DNA from: Alphaproteobacteria bacterium
Lineage (GTDB): Bacteria > Pseudomonadota > Alphaproteobacteria > Micavibrionales > Micavibrionaceae
Length of the DNA: 64,000 nt
NCBI GenBank assembly: GCA_002690045.1
Contig: NZDE01000014.1
Span: 1 to 64,000, forward strand
Direction of reading: 5' to 3'
Both the position numbers and the translations under genes were made by a program. The notes under the pieces are model-generated. The model ran no database searches. It was not told the origin of the DNA and saw only the letters and a list, made by a program, of their open reading frames with translations. This document shows, piece after piece, positions 36,310 to 45,663 of the stretch; the first letter of the stretch is position 1, and each line of letters opens with the position of its first letter.

Positions 36310-37368
36310 CTACTTCTTATACACCCAATCACGAAGAACCACAAAATTCACAAAGAAAACAAGTGTTTCAACCAATAACTTAGAAAAAGCTTCAGGCCAT
36401 GCGAGTGATTGCTGGAGCCCAAATTGTAATGCATAAGACACTAAGCCAGAAACAACAATCGCTGCGACCAATTTAGGTACAGGGTGCAGGCCTAGCGCCG
36501 CGCGTTTAAAAACAAAATCTCGGTTCAAATAATAATAAACCGGAAATGCCACCGTGCGTGAAAACACATTTGCAACAAACAACCAAGATGTAAAATGAAA
36601 GAATAACGCAAAAGCACATAAATCAACAATTGCCGTAATTGATGACGACAAAACCTGTTTAAGCAGAACAGCATAGATTTTCAGTGAGTCCGTAAATGGC
36701 TTAAAATGTGACCCTTTATTGTGGTCTATATAAACCGTATTGATATGAACGGAATTAATGTCCACATTATGCTGTTTTGCCCATAACAACATTTCCATTT
36801 CAAAGGCATAGCCTTGCGCCGTTAGCTTTAACAAATCTGTAATATAAGGGCTTGGTATAAAACGTAATCCCGTTTGTGTATCTTCGATTTTGACAGCGGT
36901 TAGCATATAAAACACACCGCGCGTTATGATGTTTCCCAAACGACTACGCAATGGTACGTCTTTATCAAAATGACGTACACCAAGGATAAAGGCGGCATCT
37001 TTTTGGTTTTGCCCTGCCGCGACAAGCGCTTGAATATCCTCAATCATATGCTGACCATCAGCATCAGCCGTCACAACGCCGCAGCAATCTGGATATTTTT
37101 CACGAATAACGGCTAAGCCGGTTTTTAAAGCCGCTCCCTTACCTAAATTGGTTTTATGATTCACCAACTCGACCAAAGGCAGCGCCGCCGCACTTTCGAG
37201 GGCAGCTTTAAATTCTGGTGCACAGCCATCATTCACAATAATAATATTGACGTTAGAACCATCTAAACGTTCCGCCAACCCCTGAACAAAAGGAAGGAAT
37301 GAATCTGTAGGGTCATAAACAGGAATCAACACGACAGCATGCTCATCTTGGCCTATATCTGTCTTCAT
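36310..37368 (-). CDS. Glycosyltransferase family 2 fused to GtrA-like flippase domain
   Basis: A 352-residue fusion. Residues about 8-215 are a GT2 domain of the dolichyl/undecaprenyl-phosphate sugar synthase type: VVLIPVYDPTD, VNIIIVNDG, NLGKGAALKTGL and TADADGQHMIED (the metal-binding DxD context). Residues 230-350 form four helices of a GtrA domain, thought to help move lipid-linked sugars across the membrane. The ATG at 37368 has AAGGA 7 bases upstream; the ATG at 37401 overlaps the previous stop and is less likely. The fusion with the following GT-C gene points to lipid-sugar synthesis, flipping and transfer. Confidence 0.88.
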   Translation of the reverse strand: MKTDIGQDEHAVVLIPVYDPTDSFLPFVQGLAERLDGSNVNIIIVNDGCAPEFKAALESAAALPLVELVNHKTNLGKGAALKTGLAVIREKYPDCCGVVTADADGQHMIEDIQALVAAGQNQKDAAFILGVRHFDKDVPLRSRLGNIITRGVFYMLTAVKIEDTQTGLRFIPSPYITDLLKLTAQGYAFEMEMLLWAKQHNVDINSVHINTVYIDHNKGSHFKPFTDSLKIYAVLLKQVLSSSITAIVDLCAFALFFHFTSWLFVANVFSRTVAFPVYYYLNRDFVFKRAALGLHPVPKLVAAIVVSGLVSYALQFGLQQSLAWPEAFSKLLVETLVFFVNFVVLRDWVYKK

Positions 37369-37400
37369 AGAGAGTTCCTTAAAACGCGTGTCAGGCTTCA

Positions 37401-38738
37401 TTACTCAGTAGGTATATCCCACATACGCTCCCACCACTGGGCAGCATCTTCATCGCTTTGTAAATCAAAGTTTTGCCCGCCTTCAGTCATTCGCGCGCGT
37501 ATGTCGACGGCCTCATAACCAGTTAATGCAACAAGGTTATTTAACTGAACATCATAAATACGTGGCAAGTTCGCCTGATAAAGACGACCATCTTCACATA
37601 CTGCATCTTTTATATAAGGCTGATGAAGGTTAAAAACTGTCTGGAAACGGTTTTTATCTTTGGCATTCACAAATTCAACATTATTCAATAATGTTTTATT
37701 CGTATGGCGAATATGCATACGTGTGAAAAAGATATTATCTGGCGTAAATTCTGGCGCAGCTTTACTTTTTTGTGTTTTGGCTTTATCAACCCACCAAGCA
37801 CCCAAACCACGCAAATCCGCACGCGTTAATGTGTCAGCATCCTTACAATTTGGACACCACCCTAAATCACCAGAAAACTCCAAAAACAAAGATTGGAAAT
37901 TATCGGTTGTCACGCTCTGTGCAAAAATGTCCGCGTAAACTTGGGCGAAGTCATTTTTAACAAAGAGCGGTAAATCGACTCCAGAGGACATTTTTTTTAG
38001 CCCTGCAGCTTTTGGCTGCACCAAGCCGTCGCGTGAAATAAAAACAATCGTTAAATCTTGCGCCGGGCCGCCGTTAAGCGTGCTTAGCCCCAACGGCAAA
38101 ATAAAATTATCACTTTCATATGCAATCTGCACAGGGGGCATAGACAAGGAATCATCCAATTTTTCAGCATATATCAGCAATGCAAAATCAACATTCGCGT
38201 TTTTATAAGCAAGCAGCGCGTCTTCATAGGCTTTATCAACAACAAAGCCCGCGTCTTTTAAAATATTCTGTATGGGTGTTTCGATAAGCTCTTCGCGTTT
38301 AATTAAACGCACCTCGGGCTTTTCGGCGTATTTTTGCGTATAGCTTAATATAGAAGATTTTTTTTCATCCAAACGCTTTTCAAGCGCACGCACAGCACCT
38401 GCACAAACATCATCGTCCTTATAAACATTATAGCGCGGCGCCGTGAACGACATGATCGCATCAAGCTGGCCTACATCTGCAAAGCGTAACTGTGTATCTG
38501 CGACAATTTTTGGCAATGGGATCAACAGACCCAACTGCGAACCATCATAAGAAAAATCAGGTGCAAGCGTAATAACCGTTCTATTTTCATCACGACTGAC
38601 CACCATAACTGATGGCTTATGCGTTATTGTTTTTGTTGGCTCAGTCAGGAAAATGGCATTGAGTGCCTGTGCCTGCCCCATATATAAAAATAAACAAAAA
38701 ACAAAAAATGAAAGAAATGTCGAAAACAGCTTATGCAT
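37401..38738 (-). CDS. DUF2330-like secreted protein
   Basis: A 445-residue exported protein with a signal peptide (residues 1-25, ending AQA). The early segment NAIFLTEPTKTITHKPSVMVVSRDENRTVITLAPDFSYDG and LGLLIPLPKIV resembles the DUF2330 family. It carries a CPNCKDADT motif and several single cysteines. Function is unknown; DUF2330 proteins are secreted or membrane-attached. It lies between a TetR-like regulator and a lipid-sugar glycosyltransferase in one apparent operon, 18 bp after the regulator. Confidence 0.7.
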   Translation of the reverse strand: MHKLFSTFLSFFVFCLFLYMGQAQALNAIFLTEPTKTITHKPSVMVVSRDENRTVITLAPDFSYDGSQLGLLIPLPKIVADTQLRFADVGQLDAIMSFTAPRYNVYKDDDVCAGAVRALEKRLDEKKSSILSYTQKYAEKPEVRLIKREELIETPIQNILKDAGFVVDKAYEDALLAYKNANVDFALLIYAEKLDDSLSMPPVQIAYESDNFILPLGLSTLNGGPAQDLTIVFISRDGLVQPKAAGLKKMSSGVDLPLFVKNDFAQVYADIFAQSVTTDNFQSLFLEFSGDLGWCPNCKDADTLTRADLRGLGAWWVDKAKTQKSKAAPEFTPDNIFFTRMHIRHTNKTLLNNVEFVNAKDKNRFQTVFNLHQPYIKDAVCEDGRLYQANLPRIYDVQLNNLVALTGYEAVDIRARMTEGGQNFDLQSDEDAAQWWERMWDIPTE

Positions 38739-38756
38739 AATAATACCACTATATTT

Positions 38757-39308
38757 TTAAAAACCAGCCTTTTCAAAATAGCCGAGATTCTTGTCTAGTG
38801 CAGCCATAGTTTTGGATAAATCCACACTATCATCATTTACCCATACCCGTAATGCCTGTAAATACGCAAATCCAAGCGCCAGAACAGCCATATGCCCGCG
38901 CATCCCCGCAATACTACACCCAGAAATATCAAGCATATAACGCATAGAATGAGCCAAATGCGGAAAAACTATTAAGCCACTTACAGGTTCGCACTTCATT
39001 GCACGCAAAATACTCACCACCGCATCACGCCGTTCTGAAATAAGGTCAATGCGCATCATAAGCACATCGAATAATATATCTTTAACGGGTAGATCAGGAT
39101 CGATTTGTCCTTTCATATCTTCCGTAGTTTGTGCATCAAGTATACGTCCATAACCAACGAGTAAATCTGTTTTATCTTGAAACCATTCCAGCAACTCAGA
39201 AAAACGCATATCACAGCCTTTAGCCACATCAAGTAAAGTCAGCGCATGCCACCCTTTTTCTGACGTGATGTCTAAAGCTTTATTGATAATGGTTTCGCGT
39301 TTATTCAT
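38757..39308 (-). CDS. TetR-family transcriptional regulator
   Basis: A 183-residue protein with an N-terminal TetR helix-turn-helix: RETIINKALDITSEKGWHALTLLDVAKGCDMRFSELLEWF (residues 4-44). The C-terminal helical domain would bind a ligand. COQ9, a ubiquinone-biosynthesis protein, shares this fold and a COQ9-like role cannot be excluded. It heads the minus-strand series DUF2330, GT2-GtrA and GT-C, so it may control that cluster or itself. Confidence 0.75.
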   Translation of the reverse strand: MNKRETIINKALDITSEKGWHALTLLDVAKGCDMRFSELLEWFQDKTDLLVGYGRILDAQTTEDMKGQIDPDLPVKDILFDVLMMRIDLISERRDAVVSILRAMKCEPVSGLIVFPHLAHSMRYMLDISGCSIAGMRGHMAVLALGFAYLQALRVWVNDDSVDLSKTMAALDKNLGYFEKAGF

Positions 39309-39368
39309 GTTACCCCGAAAATTTAAAGACGGAGCAACTATACAGAAATATAAATGAATATTAAAGCG

Positions 39369-39917
39369 TTAAACCGAAGCTAACCGCGCATTATATGCGT
39401 TATACATGACCTCTTCCGCACATAGAATACTTAAATCGCTCAAAGGCGCAGAAAGCTCTGCCAAGATAACAGATAGTGACAAACGCACGATACGTTGATG
39501 CGGAAAATTTGTTTTGCCCTTACCAAGTGCTGGAATAATCATGCGTTGATACCCGTTTTGCTTTGCTAGTTTCATGCCGTTCCGATAGCAGCGAGATAAA
39601 AACTTCTCTTCATTCGATAACGACGTATCCCATATTGGCATAACAGCAAAAATAATATCTGGCATATCTGGTGACAGGCTTTTTTGCAGCAAGACATCGC
39701 CTGACTTAGCATTCTTAACGGCACTAAAAACAAGCTCCATTGATTCCGCCCCCAAGATTTCACCAATCAAAAGGTTGATTGGGCTATCAAACGCATACTT
39801 CTGTGCTATAAAAGTCATAAAAACATCGGTATTTTGCGCACTTAGATAATCACGCGCACGACCATGGATAATATTTATAATTGCGCCGTTTTCTGCGGCA
39901 TATTGTTTTGAATGCAT
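39369..39917 (-). CDS. Macro-domain-like protein
   Basis: A 182-residue protein with the macro-domain pattern: NGAIINIIHGRARDYLS at the start, GDVLLQKSLSP, IIFAVMPIWDTSLSNEEKFL, then CYRNGMKLAKQNGYQRMIIPALGKGKTNFPHQ, resembling the 'A-x-P-A-x-G-x-G-x-x-P' loop that binds ADP-ribose. Macro domains bind or hydrolyse ADP-ribose adducts. The usual N-terminal GDIT motif is weak, so it may be a divergent or inactive member. Its start overlaps the leader of the peptide-binding protein gene on the other strand. Confidence 0.62.
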   Translation of the reverse strand: MHSKQYAAENGAIINIIHGRARDYLSAQNTDVFMTFIAQKYAFDSPINLLIGEILGAESMELVFSAVKNAKSGDVLLQKSLSPDMPDIIFAVMPIWDTSLSNEEKFLSRCYRNGMKLAKQNGYQRMIIPALGKGKTNFPHQRIVRLSLSVILAELSAPLSDLSILCAEEVMYNAYNARLASV

Positions 39918-39929
39918 AAGGGGCTTCTC

Positions 39930-41771
39930 ATGTTACTAAAGCTACGTCAAAAACAGAATTCAAAGATTCATGCTTTTCTAATATATAGTACCCTTTTATT
40001 AATATCTTGTTACTATGCATCCGCATCTCATGCACAAGATAACACTGAGCTGCCGCAATACGGTGTCTCTATGCATGACGCACCAAAACTCAAATCACCT
40101 GATGACCACTTACCTTATACGAACCCAAATGCTCCAAAAGGCGGCACGTTAAAACAAGCGGCAATTGGTACATTTGATAATCTCAATCCATTCAATATTA
40201 AAGGCATATCAGCGCGTGGACTGAATTTAGTATATGATCGCCTGACCATTCGTTCATGGGATGAGCCTTTCACGCTTTACCCCCTTATCGCGCAGAATAT
40301 TCAATTTAGCGATAACCGCCTAAATATCCAAATTGAATTAAACCCTACTGCTAAATTTGATGATGGCAGCGCCGTTACATCTGACGATATATTATTTTCT
40401 TTTGAGACATTGAAAGCAAACGGCCGACCGAATATGCGTAATATATATGGCCTAGTGAAAGACTTTAATATTATTGATCCGCATAACATTGAAATCACTT
40501 TAGATGAAAACGCCAACCGCGAAGCCGCAATGATTATCGCGATGATGCCAGTCCTATCCAAAGACTATTGGGAAAATCGCGACTTCAACGCTTCCCTTAC
40601 TGAAGCGCCCATATCCAACGGTCCTTATAAAATTAAAGATTTTGAAATAGGCCGACACATAACATATGAGCGCAACCCAAATTACTGGGCGAAAGACCTA
40701 CCTATCGTGCAGGGGCTATATAATTTTGATAACGTGCATTTTGAATATTACCGCGATGATGATGTCGCTTTGATGGCCTTTAATACTGGGGACTTAAACT
40801 ATCGACGCGAAGGAAATGTCCATAAATGGGTAAGCGGATATGAATCTCAAAACAACAAAGGCGAAGACATTATCAAAAAAGAAATATTGCACGGGCGCAC
40901 TGACCGTGCAAACACCCTTGTTTTCAATACGCGCCGTGCCCCGTTTAACCAATTACCCGTACGTAAAGCAATATTTTCACTAATTGACTTTGATTGGATT
41001 AATCAGAATATCTACCACGACAAGATGAACCGTACGATTACCTTCTTTCCTAACTCGCGCTTTTATGCCACAGGAGCCGCCACGCGTGAAGAACTCGCCC
41101 TAATAGACGGTAGCGCTACTTATTTACCAATGAGTATTGGGAAAAGTACTTTATTGACCCCTGACCTTAGCAACACGCAAATTATGCGTAAACATTATAT
41201 GCAAGCTGATTATCAACTGCGCGAAGCTGGCTGGATAATTAAAGACGGCAAACGCGTAAATGCACAAACCAATAAAGAACTGACTTTTGAGATTTTGGTC
41301 AACAATCCTGATGATGAAAAAATTGCGTTAGCCTTTAAGCGCGGCGTTAAACGTTTAGGAATAGCGCCAACGATACGCCGTCTAGATAGCAGCGCTTTCC
41401 AAGGTCGCATGCGTGATTACGACTTCGATGCCGCGATTACATTTTGGCAGTCTAGCTTGTCACCCGGTACGGAACAGGCCTTATATTGGGGGTGTAAGGC
41501 CGCAGATACACCAGCGCAGTGGAATTATAGTGGTATTTGTAACCCAGCTATAGAAACCCTACTTAGCGCCCTAACCAACACCAGAACATATGAAGATCTA
41601 ACCCTACATATGCGCGCCCTTGATCGTGTTTTAACACATTTGCATATTGGCATACCTTTGCTTTATTCTAATAGAGATTATGTGGCTCATAGTGACACAC
41701 TAGAAATGCCCGATGAAGATGCACTTTATGGGGTAATTATTGAAAGCTGGTGGGAAAAACCAAAAAATTAA
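39930..41771 (+). CDS. Peptide ABC transporter substrate-binding protein (YejA-like)
   Basis: A 613-residue periplasmic binding protein of the SBP family 5. It has a signal peptide (residues about 15-38, AHA then cleavage), LPYTNPNAPKGGTLKQAAIGTFDNLNPF, the KFDDGSAVTSDDILFSFE stretch and PISNGPYKIKDFEIGRHITYERNPNYW (adjacent pieces). The 'PNAPKGG' and 'YWGK..' patterns are YejA-like, suggesting uptake of oligopeptides or microcin-C-type compounds. No permease or ATPase gene is nearby, so it must work with components encoded elsewhere. The ATG at 39930 has AAGGGG at good distance. Confidence 0.88.
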   Translation: MLLKLRQKQNSKIHAFLIYSTLLLISCYYASASHAQDNTELPQYGVSMHDAPKLKSPDDHLPYTNPNAPKGGTLKQAAIGTFDNLNPFNIKGISARGLNLVYDRLTIRSWDEPFTLYPLIAQNIQFSDNRLNIQIELNPTAKFDDGSAVTSDDILFSFETLKANGRPNMRNIYGLVKDFNIIDPHNIEITLDENANREAAMIIAMMPVLSKDYWENRDFNASLTEAPISNGPYKIKDFEIGRHITYERNPNYWAKDLPIVQGLYNFDNVHFEYYRDDDVALMAFNTGDLNYRREGNVHKWVSGYESQNNKGEDIIKKEILHGRTDRANTLVFNTRRAPFNQLPVRKAIFSLIDFDWINQNIYHDKMNRTITFFPNSRFYATGAATREELALIDGSATYLPMSIGKSTLLTPDLSNTQIMRKHYMQADYQLREAGWIIKDGKRVNAQTNKELTFEILVNNPDDEKIALAFKRGVKRLGIAPTIRRLDSSAFQGRMRDYDFDAAITFWQSSLSPGTEQALYWGCKAADTPAQWNYSGICNPAIETLLSALTNTRTYEDLTLHMRALDRVLTHLHIGIPLLYSNRDYVAHSDTLEMPDEDALYGVIIESWWEKPKN

Positions 41772-41876
41772 AAAAAACAGCATTGTGAAAATGCACATCT
41801 GCTGATACCCTAACACTTGGTTGGTTTACCAATTTTTTGTTTAATGATTCAATTAACTTATCAGGACACATTAATT

Positions 41877-42422
41877 ATGAATCGTACATTTTTGACTTGT
41901 ACTGCATTGGCATTGGCTTTAACAGCATGTACTTCCGAACGTGAAGTTACAAAAATGAAGTTAGAGAATGACACGCAATACTGGCAGCGCGTTGATACAA
42001 CGTCATCTCTTTACTTACGGGGCGCAAAAGCACAGCAGATGCTAAACCGAGACATCGCACGTTGCACCGTTGAAGTAAACGAGCTTGTTAACCAGGGCCT
42101 CGTTCGTGAAGCAATTCCATCAAACACTGTAAACGGCAAAATGCCTGATCCTGATTCTGCCCTCGGTAAAATGGCGAAATGGGAAAGTCCAGAACGTGAA
42201 GGACATCTATTGCACGAAGTTATCGAATACCATGATTTTGAATCATGTATGGTACACAAGGGCTGGGCGCGCGTTGAATACCTACCATACGAACAAGCCG
42301 TTCGCGCACGTGACGAATATTTAGATGCTATTGGTAAGCAGCAATATACGTCTACATACACAGTGAAAAAAGATCCTGTAGTAGAAAAAAGCTTTGACGA
42401 TTTGAATGGTGATATTGAGTAA
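41877..42422 (+). CDS. Putative lipoprotein, function unknown
   Basis: A 181-residue protein with a lipoprotein signal: hydrophobic stretch TALALALTAC with the lipobox LTAC and Cys18 as the lipidation site. The mature part is hydrophilic with two cysteines (ARCTVEV, FESCMVHKGW) and ends in an acidic tail. The motif pair around 'HDFESCMVHKGWARVEYLPY' resembles short lipoproteins where the cysteine packs next to a Trp; no family name is offered. The ATG at 41877 fits the lipobox. An intrinsic terminator follows. Confidence 0.8.
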   Translation: MNRTFLTCTALALALTACTSEREVTKMKLENDTQYWQRVDTTSSLYLRGAKAQQMLNRDIARCTVEVNELVNQGLVREAIPSNTVNGKMPDPDSALGKMAKWESPEREGHLLHEVIEYHDFESCMVHKGWARVEYLPYEQAVRARDEYLDAIGKQQYTSTYTVKKDPVVEKSFDDLNGDIE

Positions 42423-42444
42423 ATAATACACACTGAACAAATTT

Positions 42445-42479
42445 AAAAAGGCGCCGTATATATGGCGCCTTTTATTTTG
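42445..42479. terminator. Bidirectional intrinsic terminator (lipoprotein / CorC gene)
   Basis: AAAAAGGCGCC (42445-42455) and GGCGCCTTTTATTTT (42464 onward) form a GC-rich stem with an 8-base loop, an A-run on the left and a T-rich run on the right, so it suits both the lipoprotein gene and the convergent CorC/HlyC gene. Confidence 0.9.
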
Positions 42480-42497
42480 TCTATACTTTTACGTGGC

Positions 42498-43802
42498 CTA
42501 TTCATCCTCTACAGTTGGCGGACGTACAGCGATAAGTGTAATTTGATTACGCTGACGGCGAATAATTTCAAAATCAAAGCCATAGAAACTAAAACGCTGA
42601 TTTACATCTGGCAGCTGTTTAGATTCAAATATAATCAACCCTGCCAAAGTCGCATACTCCTCATCAGGTAAATCCCATTCAAATTCACGGTTCAAATCAC
42701 GAATAGTCACATCGCCCTTAATCAAGAACAAACCATTTGGACCTTTACGCACACCTTTAACCGTAATGTCATGTTCGTCATCAATTTCACCAACGATTTC
42801 TTCCAGAATATCTTCGAGCGTGACAACACCTTTGAAGACACCATATTCATCGACCACAAGGGCAAAATGTTCACGGCGCTCGCGAAACGCTTGCAGCTGA
42901 TCATATAAATTCGTTGTTTCAGGAATAAACCATGGGCTACTGACAATTTCACCAATTGTGATTTTATCGACATCATTATCAGCGCGCTGTAATGCACGGA
43001 ATAATTCTTTGGCATGCAAAACGCCAACAATCTCATCCTGATTTCCCTGATACAATGGTATACGCGTATAACGGCTGTGCAGAACTTCGTGCACCAATTC
43101 AGGAATCGGCATATCAATATCCAGAACCTCAACATTTTTACGGTGAACCATAATGTCTTCAACTTCAACATTCACCAAATCAAGGATAGACCGTAACATC
43201 GCGCGCTGATCTTGCACTTCTTGTTTTGGGCCACGGTGCATTTCAATTGCGCCACGCAATTCTTCTTCATTGCCACCAACATTAACAATATCAACCTGCA
43301 CGCCGAACAAACGCAACGTATGACGAACAATCCAAACTACACATTCAGAAATCGGTGAAAATACAATGACAACCACATTAATAATCGGCGAGATAAACAA
43401 CGCCATACGGTCTGCATTCATAAGCGCATAAGTTTTTGGAAGCACTTCAGCAAAGATAAGCACCAATAACGTCATAAACAAGGTAGCATAGACAATACCC
43501 GCTTCACCAAAAATTGCCATCAACACCCCAGTAGCTAAAGATGTTGCCAAAATGTTTACAAGGTTATTCCCTAGCAACAATGCGCCAATTAAACGTTCTT
43601 TACGTTCGGTCAGTTTACGGACAAGTGTAGCACGTTTATTGCCATCCTTTTCCATGGACAACATGCGCGCTTCGGATACCGCCGTTAGCGATGTTTCTGA
43701 CCCTGAAAAGAAGCCCGACAAACATAGCAGACAGAAAATTATACCTGAAGAGATCCAAAACATTGGGTCTTCTAAAGGTGGTAAAGATTCAACATTTTCC
43801 AT
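42498..43802 (-). CDS. CorC/HlyC family membrane protein (DUF21-CBS-CorC domains)
   Basis: A 434-residue protein with three to four membrane helices of the CNNM/DUF21 domain (residues about 10-190, LCLSGFFSGSETSLTAVSEARM), paired CBS domains (about 215-335, IMVHRKNVEVLDIDMPIPEL and EHFALVVDEYGVFKGVVTLEDILEEIVGEI) and a C-terminal CorC/HlyC transport-associated domain. Members such as CorB/YtfL-like proteins act in Mg2+/Co2+ or polyamine handling. It is the last gene of an aroK-aroB-corC minus-strand series, 31 bp after aroB. Confidence 0.9.
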   Translation of the reverse strand: MENVESLPPLEDPMFWISSGIIFCLLCLSGFFSGSETSLTAVSEARMLSMEKDGNKRATLVRKLTERKERLIGALLLGNNLVNILATSLATGVLMAIFGEAGIVYATLFMTLLVLIFAEVLPKTYALMNADRMALFISPIINVVVIVFSPISECVVWIVRHTLRLFGVQVDIVNVGGNEEELRGAIEMHRGPKQEVQDQRAMLRSILDLVNVEVEDIMVHRKNVEVLDIDMPIPELVHEVLHSRYTRIPLYQGNQDEIVGVLHAKELFRALQRADNDVDKITIGEIVSSPWFIPETTNLYDQLQAFRERREHFALVVDEYGVFKGVVTLEDILEEIVGEIDDEHDITVKGVRKGPNGLFLIKGDVTIRDLNREFEWDLPDEEYATLAGLIIFESKQLPDVNQRFSFYGFDFEIIRRQRNQITLIAVRPPTVEDE

Positions 43803-43833
43803 TACTGTATAGTCCTTATATTACTATAGCGTT

Positions 43834-44964
43834 TTAATTCAAAAATTCGTGTAACACATTGTGTAAATCGTCAGCTGCATAAGATGACGTCACTTTTGTA
43901 CGTCCCAACGCCTGCATAACAACAAAATTAATACCTTTTGCATCGGCTTTTTTGTCTTTTGCCATTACTTTCATCATATCGTCAACTGTAATCTCTGGCG
44001 CATCAGGAATGTCTGCATATTGCGATGGTAGCCCTACCCTACGTATATGCGCTTCAATGATCTCAACGTCCGCAGAAGAAAGATAGCCAAGCTTAGCTGA
44101 AAAACGCGCCGCCAAACACATACCAATGGCAACCGCCTCCCCATGACGTAAGCGATCGTCATATGAACATAGCGCTTCTAACGCATGCCCAAATGTATGC
44201 CCCAAATTCAATAAGGCACGCACACCGCCTTCTCGTTCATCTTGTGAAACAATTTCAGCCTTAATCTCACAGCAACGTTTGACCGCATAATGCACAGCAT
44301 GAAGGTCATGCTTTAAAAGCGCTTCTGCATGCCCATCCTCTAGCCACGCCATAAATGCACTATCCCACAGCAGCCCATATTTATAAATTTCTGCATATCC
44401 CGCGCGCAGTTCACGCATAGGCAGTGTTTTGAGAACAGCAGAATCACAAAACACGGCTTTAGGCTGATAAAATGCTCCAACTAGATTTTTACCTTCTGGA
44501 ATATTAATAGCCGTCTTACCGCCAACTGAGCTTTCAACCTGCGCCAACAAAGTCGTTGGCACTTGAATAAAATCTATGCCTCGCATGTAAGATGCCGCAA
44601 CAAAGCCAGCTAAATCCCCAATAACGCCGCCGCCAACAGCAATAATCAACGAATCTCGCTTTGCCCCTTCTTGTACCAACCAAGACAGGCAATCTGCATA
44701 TATATGTACGGATTTACTTTGCTCCCCTGATGGCACGCTATAAATATGCGGGGCGTTCACGCCCTTAGCACGCAGGGCCTCAGTTAACGGACGCGCATAT
44801 AGCTCTTCGACAGATGTATCACATAAGATAAAAAGAGACTTATCACCATAATAATCTGCAATAAAATCGGCGATCTGCTCATTCAAGTTACAGCCAATAT
44901 AAATTTTATAACTGCGCGCAGTCAGATGGACATCTACTACATTTATATCTGATATATCTTTCAT
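43834..44964 (-). CDS. aroB: 3-dehydroquinate synthase
   Basis: The second enzyme of the shikimate pathway, NAD- and metal-dependent, of 376 residues. Motifs include VPSGEQSKSVHIYADCLSWL, the glycine-rich AVGGGVIGDLAGFVAASYMRG, PTTLLAQVESSVGGKTAIN, and the metal ligands in LNLGHTFGHALE and RHGEAVAIGM. The open frame begins at 45009, overlapping aroK, but the ATG at 44964 gives a natural N-terminus (MKDISDINVVDVHL). It follows aroK by 25 bp and precedes the CorC gene. aroK-aroB adjacency is the usual arrangement. Confidence 0.96.
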   Translation of the reverse strand: MKDISDINVVDVHLTARSYKIYIGCNLNEQIADFIADYYGDKSLFILCDTSVEELYARPLTEALRAKGVNAPHIYSVPSGEQSKSVHIYADCLSWLVQEGAKRDSLIIAVGGGVIGDLAGFVAASYMRGIDFIQVPTTLLAQVESSVGGKTAINIPEGKNLVGAFYQPKAVFCDSAVLKTLPMRELRAGYAEIYKYGLLWDSAFMAWLEDGHAEALLKHDLHAVHYAVKRCCEIKAEIVSQDEREGGVRALLNLGHTFGHALEALCSYDDRLRHGEAVAIGMCLAARFSAKLGYLSSADVEIIEAHIRRVGLPSQYADIPDAPEITVDDMMKVMAKDKKADAKGINFVVMQALGRTKVTSSYAADDLHNVLHEFLN

Positions 44965-44989
44965 CACTATGTTCTTTAATATTAAAGGA

Positions 44990-45544
44990 TCATCCGTTAT
45001 ATACACCATCTAGATAGCATAATATATCTTTAATTACATGGTGCGCACCTTTTGCCGAATCGACACTATATTCTGCCTGTGCATATAAAGGTTCACGATC
45101 ATCGAGCAATTTTAGCAATACCGCTTTCGGGTCATCACTTTGCAATAAAGGGCGATCATCGCGGCGCGCGGTGCGCTCTAACAATGTATCTATGTCAGCT
45201 TTTAGCCAAATTAAATGGGCGTCTTTTTTTAAATCAGCCAATGTATTAGGCTGCGTTATACATCCCCCGCCCGTTGATATAACTGACGCTCTATTTTCTA
45301 ACAGACGCTTTATAACGCGCCCCTCAAGCTCTCGAAAAGCACCTTCACCATAAAAGCTAAATATATCGGGAATAGACTGCCCCGCACTCAAGACAATCTC
45401 ATCATCACTATCGACAAATGAAACGCCTAACGCCTTGGCTAACAAACGCCCTGTATGAGTCTTTCCAGCCCCCATCATACCAACTAAGGCGACAGGTTTA
45501 GTTAAACGAAATTGAAAATCGGGCATAGCTACAGAATTATTCAT
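44990..45544 (-). CDS. aroK: Shikimate kinase
   Basis: ATP-dependent phosphorylation of shikimate. The core (about residues 12-184 from the chosen start) shows Walker A LVGMMGAGKTHTGRLLAKAL, the DSDDEI substrate and Mg2+ site, FRELEGRV, STGGGC and the lid arginines in RDDRPLL. The longest frame starts at 45583, but a small inverted repeat there and no ribosome site argue against it; the ATG at 45544 (or 45550, 45526) is more likely. No strong Shine-Dalgarno sequence decides between these. The gene leads the aroK-aroB-corC series and is divergent from a small membrane-protein gene. Confidence 0.93.
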   Translation of the reverse strand: MNNSVAMPDFQFRLTKPVALVGMMGAGKTHTGRLLAKALGVSFVDSDDEIVLSAGQSIPDIFSFYGEGAFRELEGRVIKRLLENRASVISTGGGCITQPNTLADLKKDAHLIWLKADIDTLLERTARRDDRPLLQSDDPKAVLLKLLDDREPLYAQAEYSVDSAKGAHHVIKDILCYLDGVYNG

Positions 45545-45663
45545 GAACATAAAAGAATCGGTTTTTGATACACAACACTTCACAAAGAAGTGAGACTAAT
45601 CTATAAAAATATAGAAATAAAATCAATCGAACCTGTAAACTTGTTATTTTAATAAATAAGGCC

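Noticed and set aside
43820-43840. ACTATAGCGTTTTAATT resembling one arm of the inverted repeat before smc
   Set aside because: Only one partial arm with several differences and no partner nearby, so it is not counted as a second copy.
45576-45592. CACTTC/GAAGTG inverted repeat at the longest aroK reading frame
   Set aside because: Six-base arms without T-run or clear promoter; used only to argue against the upstream start.
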